From Gillisella vitis (lineage in GTDB: Bacteria; Pseudomonadota; Alphaproteobacteria; Rhizobiales; Rhizobiaceae), in contig NZ_CP056048.1 in assembly GCF_021559775.1 (NCBI RefSeq), positions 310,001 through 374,000 of the forward strand: DNA of 64,000 nt, written 5' to 3'. Positions 53,553-62,614 of this stretch are shown in pieces (position 1 is the first letter of the stretch; each line of letters starts with the position of its first letter). Both the position numbers and the translations under genes were made by a program. The notes under the pieces are model-generated. The model did not search any database, was not told the DNA's origin, and saw nothing but the letters and a program-made list of their open reading frames with translations.

Positions 53553-54707
53553 TCAGATGATCACATGCGGCACAAAGCGCGAGAGATTGGCGGTGATGCG
53601 GGATCGGTCTTCCCGGATGCCAAGGGCGCAGGCTCTGTCACCGACAATCCAGCTGCCGAGGACTGCAAAGCCCGCCTCGCTCTTAAACAGCGGCGCATAG
53701 GCTTGAACAATAAATCCTTCCTCGCCGTAACCACCTGGAGAGACAAGAGATTCCGTGCCATCTTGGAAAAGCGTGACGTTTTCACCTTCGCGCGACAAGA
53801 GCGGCTTTCGCACGTAGTCTCCAAGACCTGAGGCGGCTGGATCGTCGGCAAAAAAGCTCGGCAATAGATTGGGGTGATTAGGGTGACGCTGCCACAGCAA
53901 GGGTAGCAGCCCCTTGTTAGACAAGATTGATTTCCAGGCGGGTTCGACAAACACATCGCCGGACCGTGCCAATTGCCGGGAAAACGGTTCACGCAGCATG
54001 AATTCCCAGGGGTAGAGCTTGAAACACTGGTCGATCACCCGGTCTTGCAGATCCGTAAAGCGCCCTTCTGCATCGATGCCGATATCGCCGATATCGAGAA
54101 GCTCGACGCGGTGCCCGGCCTGGAGGGCGCAATCCATCAGATAGACCGTGGTGCCGCGATCTTCCTCATTCTCGGTCATCGCCGCGAAATGGAAAATCGG
54201 CTGTTTCGGAAACTGCTCGAATGCCTCCACAAGGCTTTCCTGCAACAGGTTATACTGGTCGGCATCGGCTGGAAGCGCGCCAAGCGCCTGCTGATCGGTG
54301 AGCCAATTGAACTGGAAATAGGCGGTCTCAAAGACGGATGTCGGCGTATCGGCGTTATATTCCAGCAGCTTGGCGGGGCCTTCGCCATCATAGGCAAGAT
54401 CGAAACGCCCATAGAGATGCCGGTCCTGGCGTTGCCAGGATCTGCGGACCACGTCGCGGAGATCGTCTGGAATGGCCAGCCGGTCGAGGACCTCCTCGTT
54501 TTCAACGATGTCGCCGATCAGGTCCATGCACATATCGTGCAGTTCCTGGCTTGGTGCCTCTATGCGAGTCTCGATTTCTTCCAGGGAAAACACATAGGCG
54601 GCATCGTCCACCCAATAGGGCTCGCCATACATTTCATGAAAACCAAAGCCGACGGCGCGCGCCTTGTCGCGCCAATCGGAACGTTCCGCAATGGTAATGC
54701 GCTTCAT
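53553..54707 (-). CDS. Glutathionylspermidine synthase-like ATP-grasp protein (YjfC/YgiC)
   Basis: A 384-residue ligase-like protein: GFGFHEMYGEPYWVDDAAYVF, YGRFDLAYDGEGPAKLLEYNADTPTS with the substrate/Mg motif, LMDCALQAGH, LYPWEFMLREPF and the late GRE/LPLLWQRHPNHPNLLPSFF, all features of the synthetase half of glutathionylspermidine synthase without the amidase domain. It uses ATP to form an amide-type bond; the natural substrate of the YjfC/YgiC group is not known. One base separates it from the upstream YgiB-like gene, and it ends 27 bases from the convergent GsiA-like gene. Confidence 0.9.
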   Translation of the reverse strand: MKRITIAERSDWRDKARAVGFGFHEMYGEPYWVDDAAYVFSLEEIETRIEAPSQELHDMCMDLIGDIVENEEVLDRLAIPDDLRDVVRRSWQRQDRHLYGRFDLAYDGEGPAKLLEYNADTPTSVFETAYFQFNWLTDQQALGALPADADQYNLLQESLVEAFEQFPKQPIFHFAAMTENEEDRGTTVYLMDCALQAGHRVELLDIGDIGIDAEGRFTDLQDRVIDQCFKLYPWEFMLREPFSRQLARSGDVFVEPAWKSILSNKGLLPLLWQRHPNHPNLLPSFFADDPAASGLGDYVRKPLLSREGENVTLFQDGTESLVSPGGYGEEGFIVQAYAPLFKSEAGFAVLGSWIVGDRACALGIREDRSRITANLSRFVPHVII

Positions 54708-54708
54708 A

Positions 54709-55311
54709 TCAACCGCCGAAACTGAAGGAGGACCGTCCCCCGAAGCCCTGGCGGCTCACCGTGCGGGTATTGACATTGGCGGGCTTGGAGCCTTGGCTTG
54801 ACGGAGCAAGGATCGTGTCGCGGCCTTTGTTGATGGTCACGGTCTGGCCGCTGCGGTTGCGATAAATCGGCGTGCCGCCTCCGCCAAAGCTGCCTCCGCC
54901 ATAGCTGCTGCCTTGCGTCGATTCCCGCCGGTATCGATTATAGTCGCCAATATTGTTAATGGTCGAAGACAGCAGGTAGCCAGCCATGAAGGGCATGAAA
55001 AAGCTGCCACTCCCATTGGTCCCATCGGTATTGGATGCTGTCTGCTGCACGCATTGTTTTGCGCCATATTCGGCCTCGCAGGCGGCCATGCCGTCAAAGC
55101 GCGGTGCGTTGGCCATATGGGCTTTGACGGCATCCTGGTAGGCCGTCTGACACACTTCCCGATCCATCCCTTGAGAGATGCATTGATCGACGGAGGTGAA
55201 TGTGCGCTCAGTGGGCGCATCCTCGCCGCAGCCGGAGAGCAACAGGCTGGAGGCGGCGATGGTGCCAAGGGCGAGGATCGGGGGCCTTCGCCCGCTTAAA
55301 CGTCTGCGCAT
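54709..55311 (-). CDS. DUF1190 (YgiB/YjfM) lipoprotein
   Basis: A 200-residue protein with a lipoprotein signal: basic start, hydrophobic stretch and the lipobox LLSGC (Cys27 or so). The mature part has two Cys-containing repeats (DQCISQGMDREVCQTAYQDA and AACEAEYGAKQCVQQ) and a Gly/Ser-rich tail ending FGGRSSFSFGG, as in the YgiB family. It should sit in the periplasm, anchored to a membrane. GAGGAGG precedes the ATG. It lies between the DUF350 and ATP-grasp genes, matching the E. coli yjfL-yjfM-yjfC order. Confidence 0.9.
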   Translation of the reverse strand: MRRRLSGRRPPILALGTIAASSLLLSGCGEDAPTERTFTSVDQCISQGMDREVCQTAYQDAVKAHMANAPRFDGMAACEAEYGAKQCVQQTASNTDGTNGSGSFFMPFMAGYLLSSTINNIGDYNRYRRESTQGSSYGGGSFGGGGTPIYRNRSGQTVTINKGRDTILAPSSQGSKPANVNTRTVSRQGFGGRSSFSFGG

Positions 55312-55321
55312 TCTGGCCTCC

Positions 55322-55723
55322 TCAATAGGTCATGCAGGCAGCATTGAGAATGCCGATGATCAGCGCTATGCCACCGCCCCAAAGACCTGCGGCAATATCA
55401 CCGGCGGTGATTTTCTCATGCAGATCCTTCATGGTGAAATTGGCGATAAAAAACGCGAAAATCTGCACGAGAATGCCGACAAATGCCCAGAGAATATAGT
55501 CGATCATGCTGACGGAATTGGCCGCCGCCGAGGCAAGCGGCAGGCTGAACCCCATGAGAGCGCCCAGAAATGCCGTGACGGCAGCCAGATTGCCAGCCCG
55601 GATCAATTCAACTTCCTTATGGGGCGTCAGCCATGTGTAAATCGCTGCAAAAACGCCATAGGCCGCTATGCCAATGAAGAAATAACCCAGAAAGGCCGGA
55701 AGCCCCGCCATATAATGCAGCAT
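55322..55723 (-). CDS. DUF350 membrane protein (YjfL)
   Basis: A 133-residue protein with four hydrophobic helices (LPAFLGYFFIGIAAYGVFAAIY; LAAVTAFLGALMGFSLPLAS; MIDYILWAFVGILVQIFAFF; ITAGDIAAGLWGGGIALIIG), the usual DUF350 layout of paired helix units. Function is unknown; a channel or membrane scaffold has been suggested by topology. AGGGGATATTTC precedes the ATG. The order with YgiB-like and ATP-grasp genes is conserved in other bacteria. Confidence 0.88.
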   Translation of the reverse strand: MLHYMAGLPAFLGYFFIGIAAYGVFAAIYTWLTPHKEVELIRAGNLAAVTAFLGALMGFSLPLASAAANSVSMIDYILWAFVGILVQIFAFFIANFTMKDLHEKITAGDIAAGLWGGGIALIIGILNAACMTY

Positions 55724-55750
55724 GAAATATCCCCTCAGGAAAGGTTTTGG

Positions 55751-56410
55751 TCAGACGCGACGGACATCGGCGGCACCGATACCATAGCCAATCAGAAATT
55801 CGACAGAGCGGCCCGCCTGGGCCTGGGAGGGATCGAGATCACGTTCCACATTGATCAGCAGCATTTCCTGCGTGGACCCAAGGGGCCGGTAATACAGCAT
55901 GCAGGATTGATGGATCGAGCGTCTGGTCTCGCCATCCTCTACCTCTTCAACGAATTGAACGGTCTCGGCCCGCTCCGGACCTTCGCCCCAGAACCGGTTG
56001 AACAGAATGCCATCGGCATCGTAAGTTGAAGCACCAATCATGCCTGATGGTCCTGTCCAGCGGTTCCATTCGCTCTGGCTGACCGGCACGACGCTATCCC
56101 AGGGCCGGTAGAAGCTGATATCCTCTATGCCATCGCCCGGCTTGCCGGATGGGGACATCACCTGGATCATCTGGTGATTTTCATCGTAATAGCGCGACAG
56201 GACCGATGCTGCATCGAGCCGGACTTCCCCATAAGCGGCAATAATGAAAGCGCCGCTTTGAGGCAGCGGCATGGCCGGTTGAGCCCCCAGCGCATCGGCT
56301 TCCAGTGAGAGGAAATCAAGATCGAGCGCACCACCGATCACGGCACCCAGGGGGCCGAGTTCTTTTTGCATCGGCTTTTCGGTCTTGCGTCCGCTGAACC
56401 AACCCAACAT
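55751..56410 (-). CDS. DUF2491 protein (YjfK)
   Basis: A 219-residue soluble protein starting MLGWFSGRKTEKPMQ. Conserved parts include GAVIGGALDLDFLSLE, FIIAAYGEVRLD, DDISF-like EDISFYRPWDSVVPVSQSEWNRWTGP and the late IHQSCMLYYRPLG. This matches the YjfK family (DUF2491). The ATG at 56410 has AGGAG seven bases upstream, while a 22-residue in-frame extension has none. It is the first gene of the minus-strand yjfKLMC-type unit. The family co-occurs with PspA-like proteins. Confidence 0.87.
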   Translation of the reverse strand: MLGWFSGRKTEKPMQKELGPLGAVIGGALDLDFLSLEADALGAQPAMPLPQSGAFIIAAYGEVRLDAASVLSRYYDENHQMIQVMSPSGKPGDGIEDISFYRPWDSVVPVSQSEWNRWTGPSGMIGASTYDADGILFNRFWGEGPERAETVQFVEEVEDGETRRSIHQSCMLYYRPLGSTQEMLLINVERDLDPSQAQAGRSVEFLIGYGIGAADVRRV

Positions 56411-56701
56411 CAAGCATCTCCTATAAGGCGCAATCGATAGCTGCGGTGAATATGGCATCAAGATTGAAAAGAGCAACCTTGACCATCATTCTATCGTCGT
56501 GGAAAACCGGCAGGATTGAGCGGCAAGATGGAGATCGGCCCTTGAAAACAAGGAGAGGGAAAGACCAGCAAGGGCACAGACGTCATCACTTAGCCCCTGT
56601 CTTTACGGCGTTTTCCACGCAAACTATTTAGCATAACAGGCTTTTAACTGCCTGCCGGAATACCCAGATAATGCTCAGAATTTCAACCGATGGAGGAATG
56701 T
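56411..56701. other. Divergent intergenic region of the yjf-type units
   Basis: About 290 bases between DUF2491 and DUF2170 genes. It should hold both promoters. I could not identify confident -35/-10 pairs, an EcfG site, or an operator; a short CAGGC/GCCTG inverted repeat near 56636-56653 is the only symmetry noted. Confidence 0.5.
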
Positions 56702-57136
56702 TTGGAACCCTGGACTTTGACGAGCTTGACCCGTCTGTTTGCAGCCGATCCCGAGGCGCTGGGCGATGTCGATGTGACCGTTCCCCAGAGCGGCGACGTG
56801 ATCTGCGTAACGCTAAAGGAAAAGGGAGACATGGATGTCTTCGTCGCCGTGAGCGGCGAACGTGATATTCTCGCCAGCATCGTTTTGGTGCCATGCAATG
56901 ACGTGCCGAACCGCGCGGATTTCGAGCGCATGGTTCTGAAGACCCATAAATTCGTGCCGCTATCCAGTTTCGGCATTACCATTATTGATGGTGAAGAATG
57001 GTATGAGCTGTTCGGTTCACTTTCCACGCGCTCGCGGGCCGAAACGGTGGTCGAGGAAGTGGCCATTCTGGCGGCCAATGCGGTGGATGCGGCGGTGATG
57101 ATCGACGAATGGAAGAACGGGGAGATGGCGGCATGA
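56702..57136 (+). CDS. DUF2170 protein (YjfI)
   Basis: A protein of about 144 residues: WTLTSLTRLFAADPEALGDVDV, then DMDVFVAVSGERDILASIVLVP, KTHKFVPLSSFGITIIDGEEWYELFGSLS and ETVVEEVAILAANAVDAAVMI, matching the YjfI family. The likely start is the TTG at 56702 with GGAGG five bases upstream; an ATG at 56690 in frame would place that ribosome site inside the gene. It overlaps the PspA-like gene by four bases. It resembles a secretion-chaperone-like fold by size only; function unknown. Confidence 0.83.
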   Translation: MEPWTLTSLTRLFAADPEALGDVDVTVPQSGDVICVTLKEKGDMDVFVAVSGERDILASIVLVPCNDVPNRADFERMVLKTHKFVPLSSFGITIIDGEEWYELFGSLSTRSRAETVVEEVAILAANAVDAAVMIDEWKNGEMAA

Positions 57137-57870
57137 GCACCTGGGCAAAGATTTTCACCGCCATTCGCGGCGGCGTCAACGAGGTGGCAGAGGCTGCTGC
57201 CGATAGTCAGTCCATGCGTATTCTGGATCAGGAACTTCGGGACGCCGAGCAGTCCTTGCGCCGGGCGCGCTCGGATTTGGCCGGGATCATGGCATCCAAC
57301 AAAAGCGTCATGCGCCGGCTGGAAGAAGCCCGCGCCAAGGAGCTGAAGGATAGCGACAGCGCGCGCGCCGCCTTCAATGCTGGCCGTATGGACCTTGCCC
57401 AAGGCTTGGCGCAGCGCATCGCCACTATCCGTGGCGAAATTCAGCGCGATGAAGAGGAACTGAACCGCCTGCTGCCGCGCCAGCAACAGATGCTGCGCAC
57501 CATCCAGGACACCGAGGCGCGCATTACCCAGATGAAGCGCGAAGTGGAAAATGTGAAGGCAAATGAATCGCTGCTGCGGGCGCAATCGGCCATTTCACAT
57601 AGCCAGTCTGGCATTAACACCCGTCTTGGCAGTGCAGTGGAAAGCCTTGAACGGATCAAGAAACGCCAGGAAATCACCGCTGGCCGTATCGAGGCCGGTG
57701 CGGAACTGGCGGCGCTGGAAAATGGCAGTGATCTTGATCGCCAACTGCGGGAAGCAGGCATTGGTGGCTCCAGCCAATCGGCGGACGATGTGCTGAAGCA
57801 GTTGATGGCCCCCAGCGGGTCCAGTGCCCAGGTTCTTCTGCCTGCGCCCGCTGAGAAGCTTGAGCGCTAG
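57133..57870 (+). CDS. PspA/IM30-family protein (YjfJ)
   Basis: A 245-residue, almost wholly helical protein: MSTWAKIFTAIRGGVNEVAEAAADSQSMRILDQELRDAEQSLRRARSDL in pieces, followed by long heptad stretches (EELNRLLPRQQQMLRTIQDTEARITQMKREVENV broken by turns) and an Ala/Ser-rich tail. This is the PspA/Vipp1 coiled-coil organisation that forms membrane-protecting oligomers. The start overlaps the DUF2170 stop as ATGA. With the neighbouring DUF350, DUF1190 and ATP-grasp proteins it likely forms an envelope-maintenance module. Confidence 0.88.
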   Translation: MSTWAKIFTAIRGGVNEVAEAAADSQSMRILDQELRDAEQSLRRARSDLAGIMASNKSVMRRLEEARAKELKDSDSARAAFNAGRMDLAQGLAQRIATIRGEIQRDEEELNRLLPRQQQMLRTIQDTEARITQMKREVENVKANESLLRAQSAISHSQSGINTRLGSAVESLERIKKRQEITAGRIEAGAELAALENGSDLDRQLREAGIGGSSQSADDVLKQLMAPSGSSAQVLLPAPAEKLER

Positions 57871-57923
57871 GCAGGACTCCTGCCTTCTGGCAAAGAAACC
57901 AAGTCGAGAGAACCCAAAACAAT

Positions 57924-57958
57924 CCGGGTGGAACGCTGATACGTTCCACCCGGTTTTT
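57924..57958 (+). terminator. Rho-independent terminator after the PspA-like gene
   Basis: CCGGGTGGAACG (57924-57935), loop CTGATA, CGTTCCACCCGG (57942-57953) followed by TTTTT. A perfect 12-pair stem 53 bases after the stop codon and just before the convergent matC end. Confidence 0.9.
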
Positions 57959-57961
57959 GCA

Positions 57962-59308
57962 TTAAATAATACCCGGCACGACGAAGACAAGCCAGGCGAT
58001 GACCGGTCCGATCAGCGCGATCAGTGCGCTGTAGATCAGCATCTGGCGCATGACCTTGTCGCGTTGGTCATCTGGCGCATTGGCAACGACCAGGGCTCCA
58101 TTGGTTGAGAACGGGCTGGTATCGACAATCGTTGTCGAGATCGCAATGGCCGCCACCACGCCGACAGCGCTGATATGCCCTTGCAGCAGGAAGGGAACGG
58201 CGAGCGGGATAATAGCCCCAAGCAAAGCAGTCGATGAAGCGAAGGCCGAGACGATGGCGCCGGTGAAGCACAGCAGCAACGCCACCAGCAGCGGCATGCC
58301 AAGGCTGGAGATGCCATGGGCGACGTAATCGATTGTGCCAGCTTTCTCCATCACGCCGACATAGGTGATAATGCCGGAGATCAGCAGCACGGTTGACCAA
58401 CTGACCTTGTCGATGGCGGCCTTTTGCGTTGTGGGCGAAAGCAGAGCCAGCAGCACCGCAACGGTGATTGCCACCAGACCAACATTGAACTTGAAGACCA
58501 GGGCTCCGACGCCAAGCGCGGTAAGGCCAATAAGCGTCGTCACCTTCTCGGTCGTCAGCCGGACCTTTGACTGCGTGTCTGCGGCGGTACCATAGGCATG
58601 TTCGCGGAACGGCTTTGCAGGCGTGCCGCCGTGGCCTTTTATAGAGGCCGAGATGCCTTCAGGATGAAGCTCGGGCAGGGGGCCTTTGACAGCAGATCTC
58701 TGTTTCAGGATGGAAAGGCCGCCGAAAACGAAGAAGATGAGAACGGCAATTGCCAGATTGAAGAAGAAGCTGGAGAGAAATAGCGAGGTCGGCGCAAAAG
58801 GAAGACCTGCCTTGGCGACGATCTGGTTGGTAATGCCGCCATAGATGCTGATCGGCGAGAAGCCGCCAGCCTGTGCGCCGTGAATGACCATCAGCCCCAT
58901 CAAAACCGGATGGATCCTGTATTGAACGGCAAAGCTGAGTGCCACGGGAGCGAGGATAGCAACGGCTGCTGGCCCAAGGGCGCCAAAGCCGGTGATGATT
59001 GCTGCAACGAGGAACATCACCCAGGGTATCCACCCGACACGCCCGCGAACCATCCGGACAGACTTCTCCACAAGCCAGTCGATGGTTCCGTTAATCTGAG
59101 CGATAGCAAAGAGATAGGTGACGGCCACCAGTGTGAGGAACAGGTCGGCGGGAAAACCCGCAAAAATGTCGGCGGGCTTCATGCCGATAATCAGCGAGCC
59201 CAGGACGAAGGTGCAGCCAAAGGCCAGAACACCCATATTGATTGGCTGGATCGTCGCGATAATGAAGATCGCAACCAACAGCCCTATAGATAGGATTTCA
59301 ATGTTCAT
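57962..59308 (-). CDS. matC: Malonate carrier MatC
   Basis: A 448-residue polytopic protein with about 12 hydrophobic segments, N-terminal MNIEILSIGLLVAIFIIATI and the dicarboxylate-carrier MatC pattern (INGTIDWLVEKSVRM, HGAQAGGFSPISIYGGITN, SAFASSTALLGAIIPLAVP). MatC carries malonate across the inner membrane in Rhizobium. It follows matB by 128 bases that contain a hairpin. The cluster order on the minus strand is matA, matB, matC, as in Rhizobium leguminosarum. Confidence 0.9.
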   Translation of the reverse strand: MNIEILSIGLLVAIFIIATIQPINMGVLAFGCTFVLGSLIIGMKPADIFAGFPADLFLTLVAVTYLFAIAQINGTIDWLVEKSVRMVRGRVGWIPWVMFLVAAIITGFGALGPAAVAILAPVALSFAVQYRIHPVLMGLMVIHGAQAGGFSPISIYGGITNQIVAKAGLPFAPTSLFLSSFFFNLAIAVLIFFVFGGLSILKQRSAVKGPLPELHPEGISASIKGHGGTPAKPFREHAYGTAADTQSKVRLTTEKVTTLIGLTALGVGALVFKFNVGLVAITVAVLLALLSPTTQKAAIDKVSWSTVLLISGIITYVGVMEKAGTIDYVAHGISSLGMPLLVALLLCFTGAIVSAFASSTALLGAIIPLAVPFLLQGHISAVGVVAAIAISTTIVDTSPFSTNGALVVANAPDDQRDKVMRQMLIYSALIALIGPVIAWLVFVVPGII

Positions 59309-59402
59309 AAGTCCCCTCCCTGCGGCGTGATGAGTGCCGGCAGCGTGTGTATATTCAGATTGGATATCTCTGCACGCGCCCCTCCCAAATGACGCGGCTT
59401 AA

Positions 59403-59431
59403 CCTGGGAGCAATTGGAGCGCGCTCCCAGG
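59403..59431 (-). other. Hairpin between matB and matC
   Basis: CCTGGGAGC (59403-59411) and GCTCCCAGG (59423-59431) form a 9-pair stem with an 11-base loop, five bases past the matB stop codon. No T-run follows, so it is likely an mRNA processing or attenuation element that tunes matC expression. Confidence 0.55.
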
Positions 59432-59436
59432 CTTAA

Positions 59437-60951
59437 TCAGGCTGCCGCGTAAAGATCGGCATATTGCTGGCGCAGAACATTCTTTTGGACCTTGCCCATC
59501 GTATTGCGCGGCAGGTCTTCCAGGAAAATAATGCGCTTGGGCTGCTTGTAGCGGGCAAGCCGATCCTGAAGCGCATTGAGAATTGCCTTCTCATCGAGCG
59601 AGAAGCCCGGCTTGCAGATGACAATGGCGGTTACGCCCTCGCCAAAATCCGGGTGGGGTACGCCGATAACAGCACTTTCGACGACGCCCTCAAGCTGGTC
59701 GATTTCGCTTTCGACTTCCTTGGGGTAGATATTGTATCCGCCTGAGATCACCAGATCCTTGCCGCGCCCAACGATATGGACATAGCCGTTCTCATCGATC
59801 TTGCCGAGATCGCCGCTGATGAAGAAGCCGTCCGCGGTGAATTCCGCGGCTGTCTTTTCAGGCATCCGCCAATAGCCCTTGAAGACATTCGGCCCCTTGA
59901 TTTCGATGGACCCTGTTTCACCCGCTGGCAAAATTGTGCCATTTGCGGGATCGGTGATGCGCACCGTTACGCCCGGCAGCGGCAGGCCGACGGTTCCCGG
60001 AACCCGGTCTCCGTCATAGGGATTGGATGTATTCATATTGGTTTCGGTCATGCCATAGCGCTCAAGGATCGCTTTGCCTGTGCGCTTGCCGAATTCGACA
60101 TGGGTCTCGGCCAGCAGTGGCGCAGAACCGGAGATGAAAAGGCGTATATTGGCCGTAATCTCCCGGTCCAGTTTCTGGCTTTGCAGGAGGCGTACATAAA
60201 AGGTCGGAACGCCCATGAGAAGCGTGGCATTCGGCATCAACGACAGCACTTCGTCAGGATCGAATTTTGGCAACAGGATCATTGACGCGCCAGACAGCAG
60301 GGTCACATTGGTGGCGACGAACAGCCCGTGCGTATGGAAAATCGGCAGGGCGTGGATCAGCCGGTCATCGCTTGTGACGCGCCAGAACTCGCGCAGGGTC
60401 AAGGCATTCGACAGGAGATTGTCATGGGTCAGCATCGCGCCTTTGGAGCGACCGGTCGTTCCCGACGTATAAAGGATGGCGGCGAGATCGTCGGGCGCGC
60501 GGGCGACATTGGCGAAATCGGTCGGTTCTATGCGGGCAAGATCGATCAGCGAGCCTGAGCCGTCCGCATTCAGCGTTTCGACATGCGCTCCATAGGGGGC
60601 AGCCACTTTTCTGATGGGTTCCAGCGCGGAGGAGGAGACAACCACCAGCTTCGGCTCGGCATCGCCAATGAAATAGTCCAGTTCGGCAAGCGTATAGGCC
60701 GTGTTCAGAGGCAGGTAGACCGCGCCGGCGCGAAGGCAGGCCAGGTAGAGGATCAGCGCTTCCGGGCTCTTCTCGATCTGCACGGCAATCCGGTCGCCGG
60801 GCTGAATGCCGAGCTTGGCAATAGCGCCAGCAATCTGTCCGGAAAGCGCAATCGCATCGTCATACGTCCAGATCCGTCCGCCATTGATCAGAATGAATGG
60901 TGAACTGGGCCGTGCTGCGGCTTTGATGGCATCAAAAAGATGGTTGCTCAT
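59437..60951 (-). CDS. matB: Malonyl-CoA synthetase MatB
   Basis: A 504-residue acyl-adenylate enzyme: P-loop LYTSGTTGRSKGAMLTH near residue 160, YGMTETNMNTSNPYDGDR with the malonate-specific MTETNM context, GDLGKIDENGYVHIVGR, and the catalytic Lys in PRNTMGKVQKN near 488. It activates malonate to malonyl-CoA with ATP and CoA. GGAGGAG precedes the ATG. Upstream matA and downstream matC are in the same direction, so MatB supplies malonyl-CoA for decarboxylation by MatA. Confidence 0.93.
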   Translation of the reverse strand: MSNHLFDAIKAAARPSSPFILINGGRIWTYDDAIALSGQIAGAIAKLGIQPGDRIAVQIEKSPEALILYLACLRAGAVYLPLNTAYTLAELDYFIGDAEPKLVVVSSSALEPIRKVAAPYGAHVETLNADGSGSLIDLARIEPTDFANVARAPDDLAAILYTSGTTGRSKGAMLTHDNLLSNALTLREFWRVTSDDRLIHALPIFHTHGLFVATNVTLLSGASMILLPKFDPDEVLSLMPNATLLMGVPTFYVRLLQSQKLDREITANIRLFISGSAPLLAETHVEFGKRTGKAILERYGMTETNMNTSNPYDGDRVPGTVGLPLPGVTVRITDPANGTILPAGETGSIEIKGPNVFKGYWRMPEKTAAEFTADGFFISGDLGKIDENGYVHIVGRGKDLVISGGYNIYPKEVESEIDQLEGVVESAVIGVPHPDFGEGVTAIVICKPGFSLDEKAILNALQDRLARYKQPKRIIFLEDLPRNTMGKVQKNVLRQQYADLYAAA

Positions 60952-61048
60952 ATGACTCTACTCCTCCGATCATGGTGATCGCCGTCTGTGCCGTGGACCT
61001 TAAATCCGTCCTGGCTCCAAGCAGCGTGCGGGTCTTTCTCCAGTTTGT

Positions 61049-62446
61049 TTAAGAACCGGACAGGCTCTCCGCTTTTTTGATATCCTTGGTTTTTTCAGGA
61101 AGGCCCAGCTCGATTTTTCCCTGCAAGGCTTTAACGGCTGGCGATGCTGCCACTTCTCCGCGCTGTGCCAAGGCCTCATGATTGGTCTCGATGTCCTCCA
61201 GCTTGTAGAGGTAGTTGACCATCAGCCCATGCGCCTGCCGCATCGCCTTCACTGACCGGTCGCCCAGAAAGTTGAGCCGCTCCAGCCTGGCGCCATTGCC
61301 AAGATGGAAGCGGGCAACGGGATCGACCGGGCGGTTGTCCGGCGTTCTTTCGGTGATGAAATATCGTGCCGCGAGCGGCAGCAGCACGCGCTCCACGACA
61401 TCCGCTCTGGCCTTATCCTCAGGCCATGTCGGATCATCCAGCAAGGCCAGCGTGTTGCGGTCGTCTTGCGACAGCGGGAAACCGGATTTCGGATCCCTGA
61501 TCTTCGAAATCCAGCGGGCAAACCCCGGAACTGGCGAGAGCGTGACGAATTCCTTGAGGCCGGGCAGATCCCGCCGCAGGTCTTCCACCACCTGCTTGAT
61601 GAGAAAGTTTCCGAAGGAAATGCCGCGAAGGCCGTCCTGGCAGTTGGAAATCGAATAGAAGACCGCAGTCGTTGCGGTATCGGCGCCGATATGATCCCGG
61701 CTTTCATCAAGCACATCAGCGATGGCGCTTGGTATCGAACGGGTCAGCGCGACTTCGACAAAGACAAGCGGGTCATCGCGCAGGCGCGGATGGAAAAAGG
61801 CGAAGCAGCGCCGGTCTGCCGGCGCGAGCCGCCGCCGCAATTCTTCCCACCCTGCAATCTCGTGTACGGCCTCGTATTTGATGATTTTTTCCAGGATATG
61901 CGCCGGTGTCGTCCAGTCGATGGGTTGCAGCGTCAGGAAGCCACGGTTGAACCAGGAACTGAAAAGATGGGCGAAATCGGTATCCACAGCGCCAAGATCG
62001 GCGCGATCCTCCTTGGTCTCCAGCAGGCGTTCGCGCATGCGGACAAGCTTTTGCGTGCCGTTGGGCGCAAGGTTGAGGCGGCGCAAAAGTTCCTGCCGGC
62101 GCGGTTCGGCTGCATTGTGCAGCGCGATGACGGCCATGGGGCTTTTGTCGGTCCGATAGGCGTCTATCGCCTTGTCGAGCGCTGCGGCTTCCGCGCCGAA
62201 ACGGTCAGACAGCATGTGCAGAAACTGGACGGCCTCTGCGGCATTGAAACGGCTCCAGCGATCCAGGATTTCCGCCGCGATTGCCATGCCCGAGGCTTCG
62301 CCGCGACTTGAAAGCAGCATTTCGCACAGGGTTTCGATGTCGGTATCGACGACCCTGTCGCGCGCCTTCGATCCCGAAAACAGCAGCGCGCGACCGCGTT
62401 CCGTGACGCCCGAAAGCAGGTCACTGAGAAAAGAGGTTCCGGCCAT
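61049..62446 (-). CDS. matA: Malonyl-CoA decarboxylase MatA
   Basis: A 465-residue malonyl-CoA decarboxylase: an N-terminal helical domain (to about residue 170) and a GNAT-like catalytic domain with RRCFAFFHPRLRDDPLVFVEVALT, FYSISNCQDGLRGISFGNFLIKQV in pieces, TLSPVPGFARWI, ARFHLGNGARLERLNFLGD and MVNYLYKLEDIE. It converts malonyl-CoA to acetyl-CoA and CO2. GGAGGAATTTTGG precedes the ATG. First gene of the mat operon, controlled from the region with the MatR operator. Confidence 0.95.
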   Translation of the reverse strand: MAGTSFLSDLLSGVTERGRALLFSGSKARDRVVDTDIETLCEMLLSSRGEASGMAIAAEILDRWSRFNAAEAVQFLHMLSDRFGAEAAALDKAIDAYRTDKSPMAVIALHNAAEPRRQELLRRLNLAPNGTQKLVRMRERLLETKEDRADLGAVDTDFAHLFSSWFNRGFLTLQPIDWTTPAHILEKIIKYEAVHEIAGWEELRRRLAPADRRCFAFFHPRLRDDPLVFVEVALTRSIPSAIADVLDESRDHIGADTATTAVFYSISNCQDGLRGISFGNFLIKQVVEDLRRDLPGLKEFVTLSPVPGFARWISKIRDPKSGFPLSQDDRNTLALLDDPTWPEDKARADVVERVLLPLAARYFITERTPDNRPVDPVARFHLGNGARLERLNFLGDRSVKAMRQAHGLMVNYLYKLEDIETNHEALAQRGEVAASPAVKALQGKIELGLPEKTKDIKKAESLSGS

Positions 62447-62560
62447 CCAAAATTCCTCCGATCATCAGGACGGCGCCCCCCCGCGCTGCCCCTTTTATTA
62501 TCATTGTCTATTCAATATCCACCGCAATATGGTATGTAAGCTGGCCCACAATGTGCACGG

Positions 62561-62583
62561 TGTCAACAGTCTTGTATACAAGA
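62561..62583 (-). promoter_or_regulatory. MatR operator next to the matA -35 box
   Basis: TCTTGTATACAAGA at 62570-62583 is a perfect palindrome close to the TCTTGTA/TACACGA inverted repeat I recall for R. leguminosarum MatR. On the minus strand a perfect TTGACA (62566-62561) begins three bases further on, so the operator centre lies about 13 bases upstream of the -35 centre, an activator position near -46. No convincing -10 was found. Confidence 0.75.
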
Positions 62584-62614
62584 ATGGAAAAATTGCATTA
62601 TGGAGGCCAGATGC

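Noticed and set aside
61304-62311. 335-codon open frame on the plus strand
   Set aside because: Antisense to malonyl-CoA decarboxylase, which is complete with family motifs.
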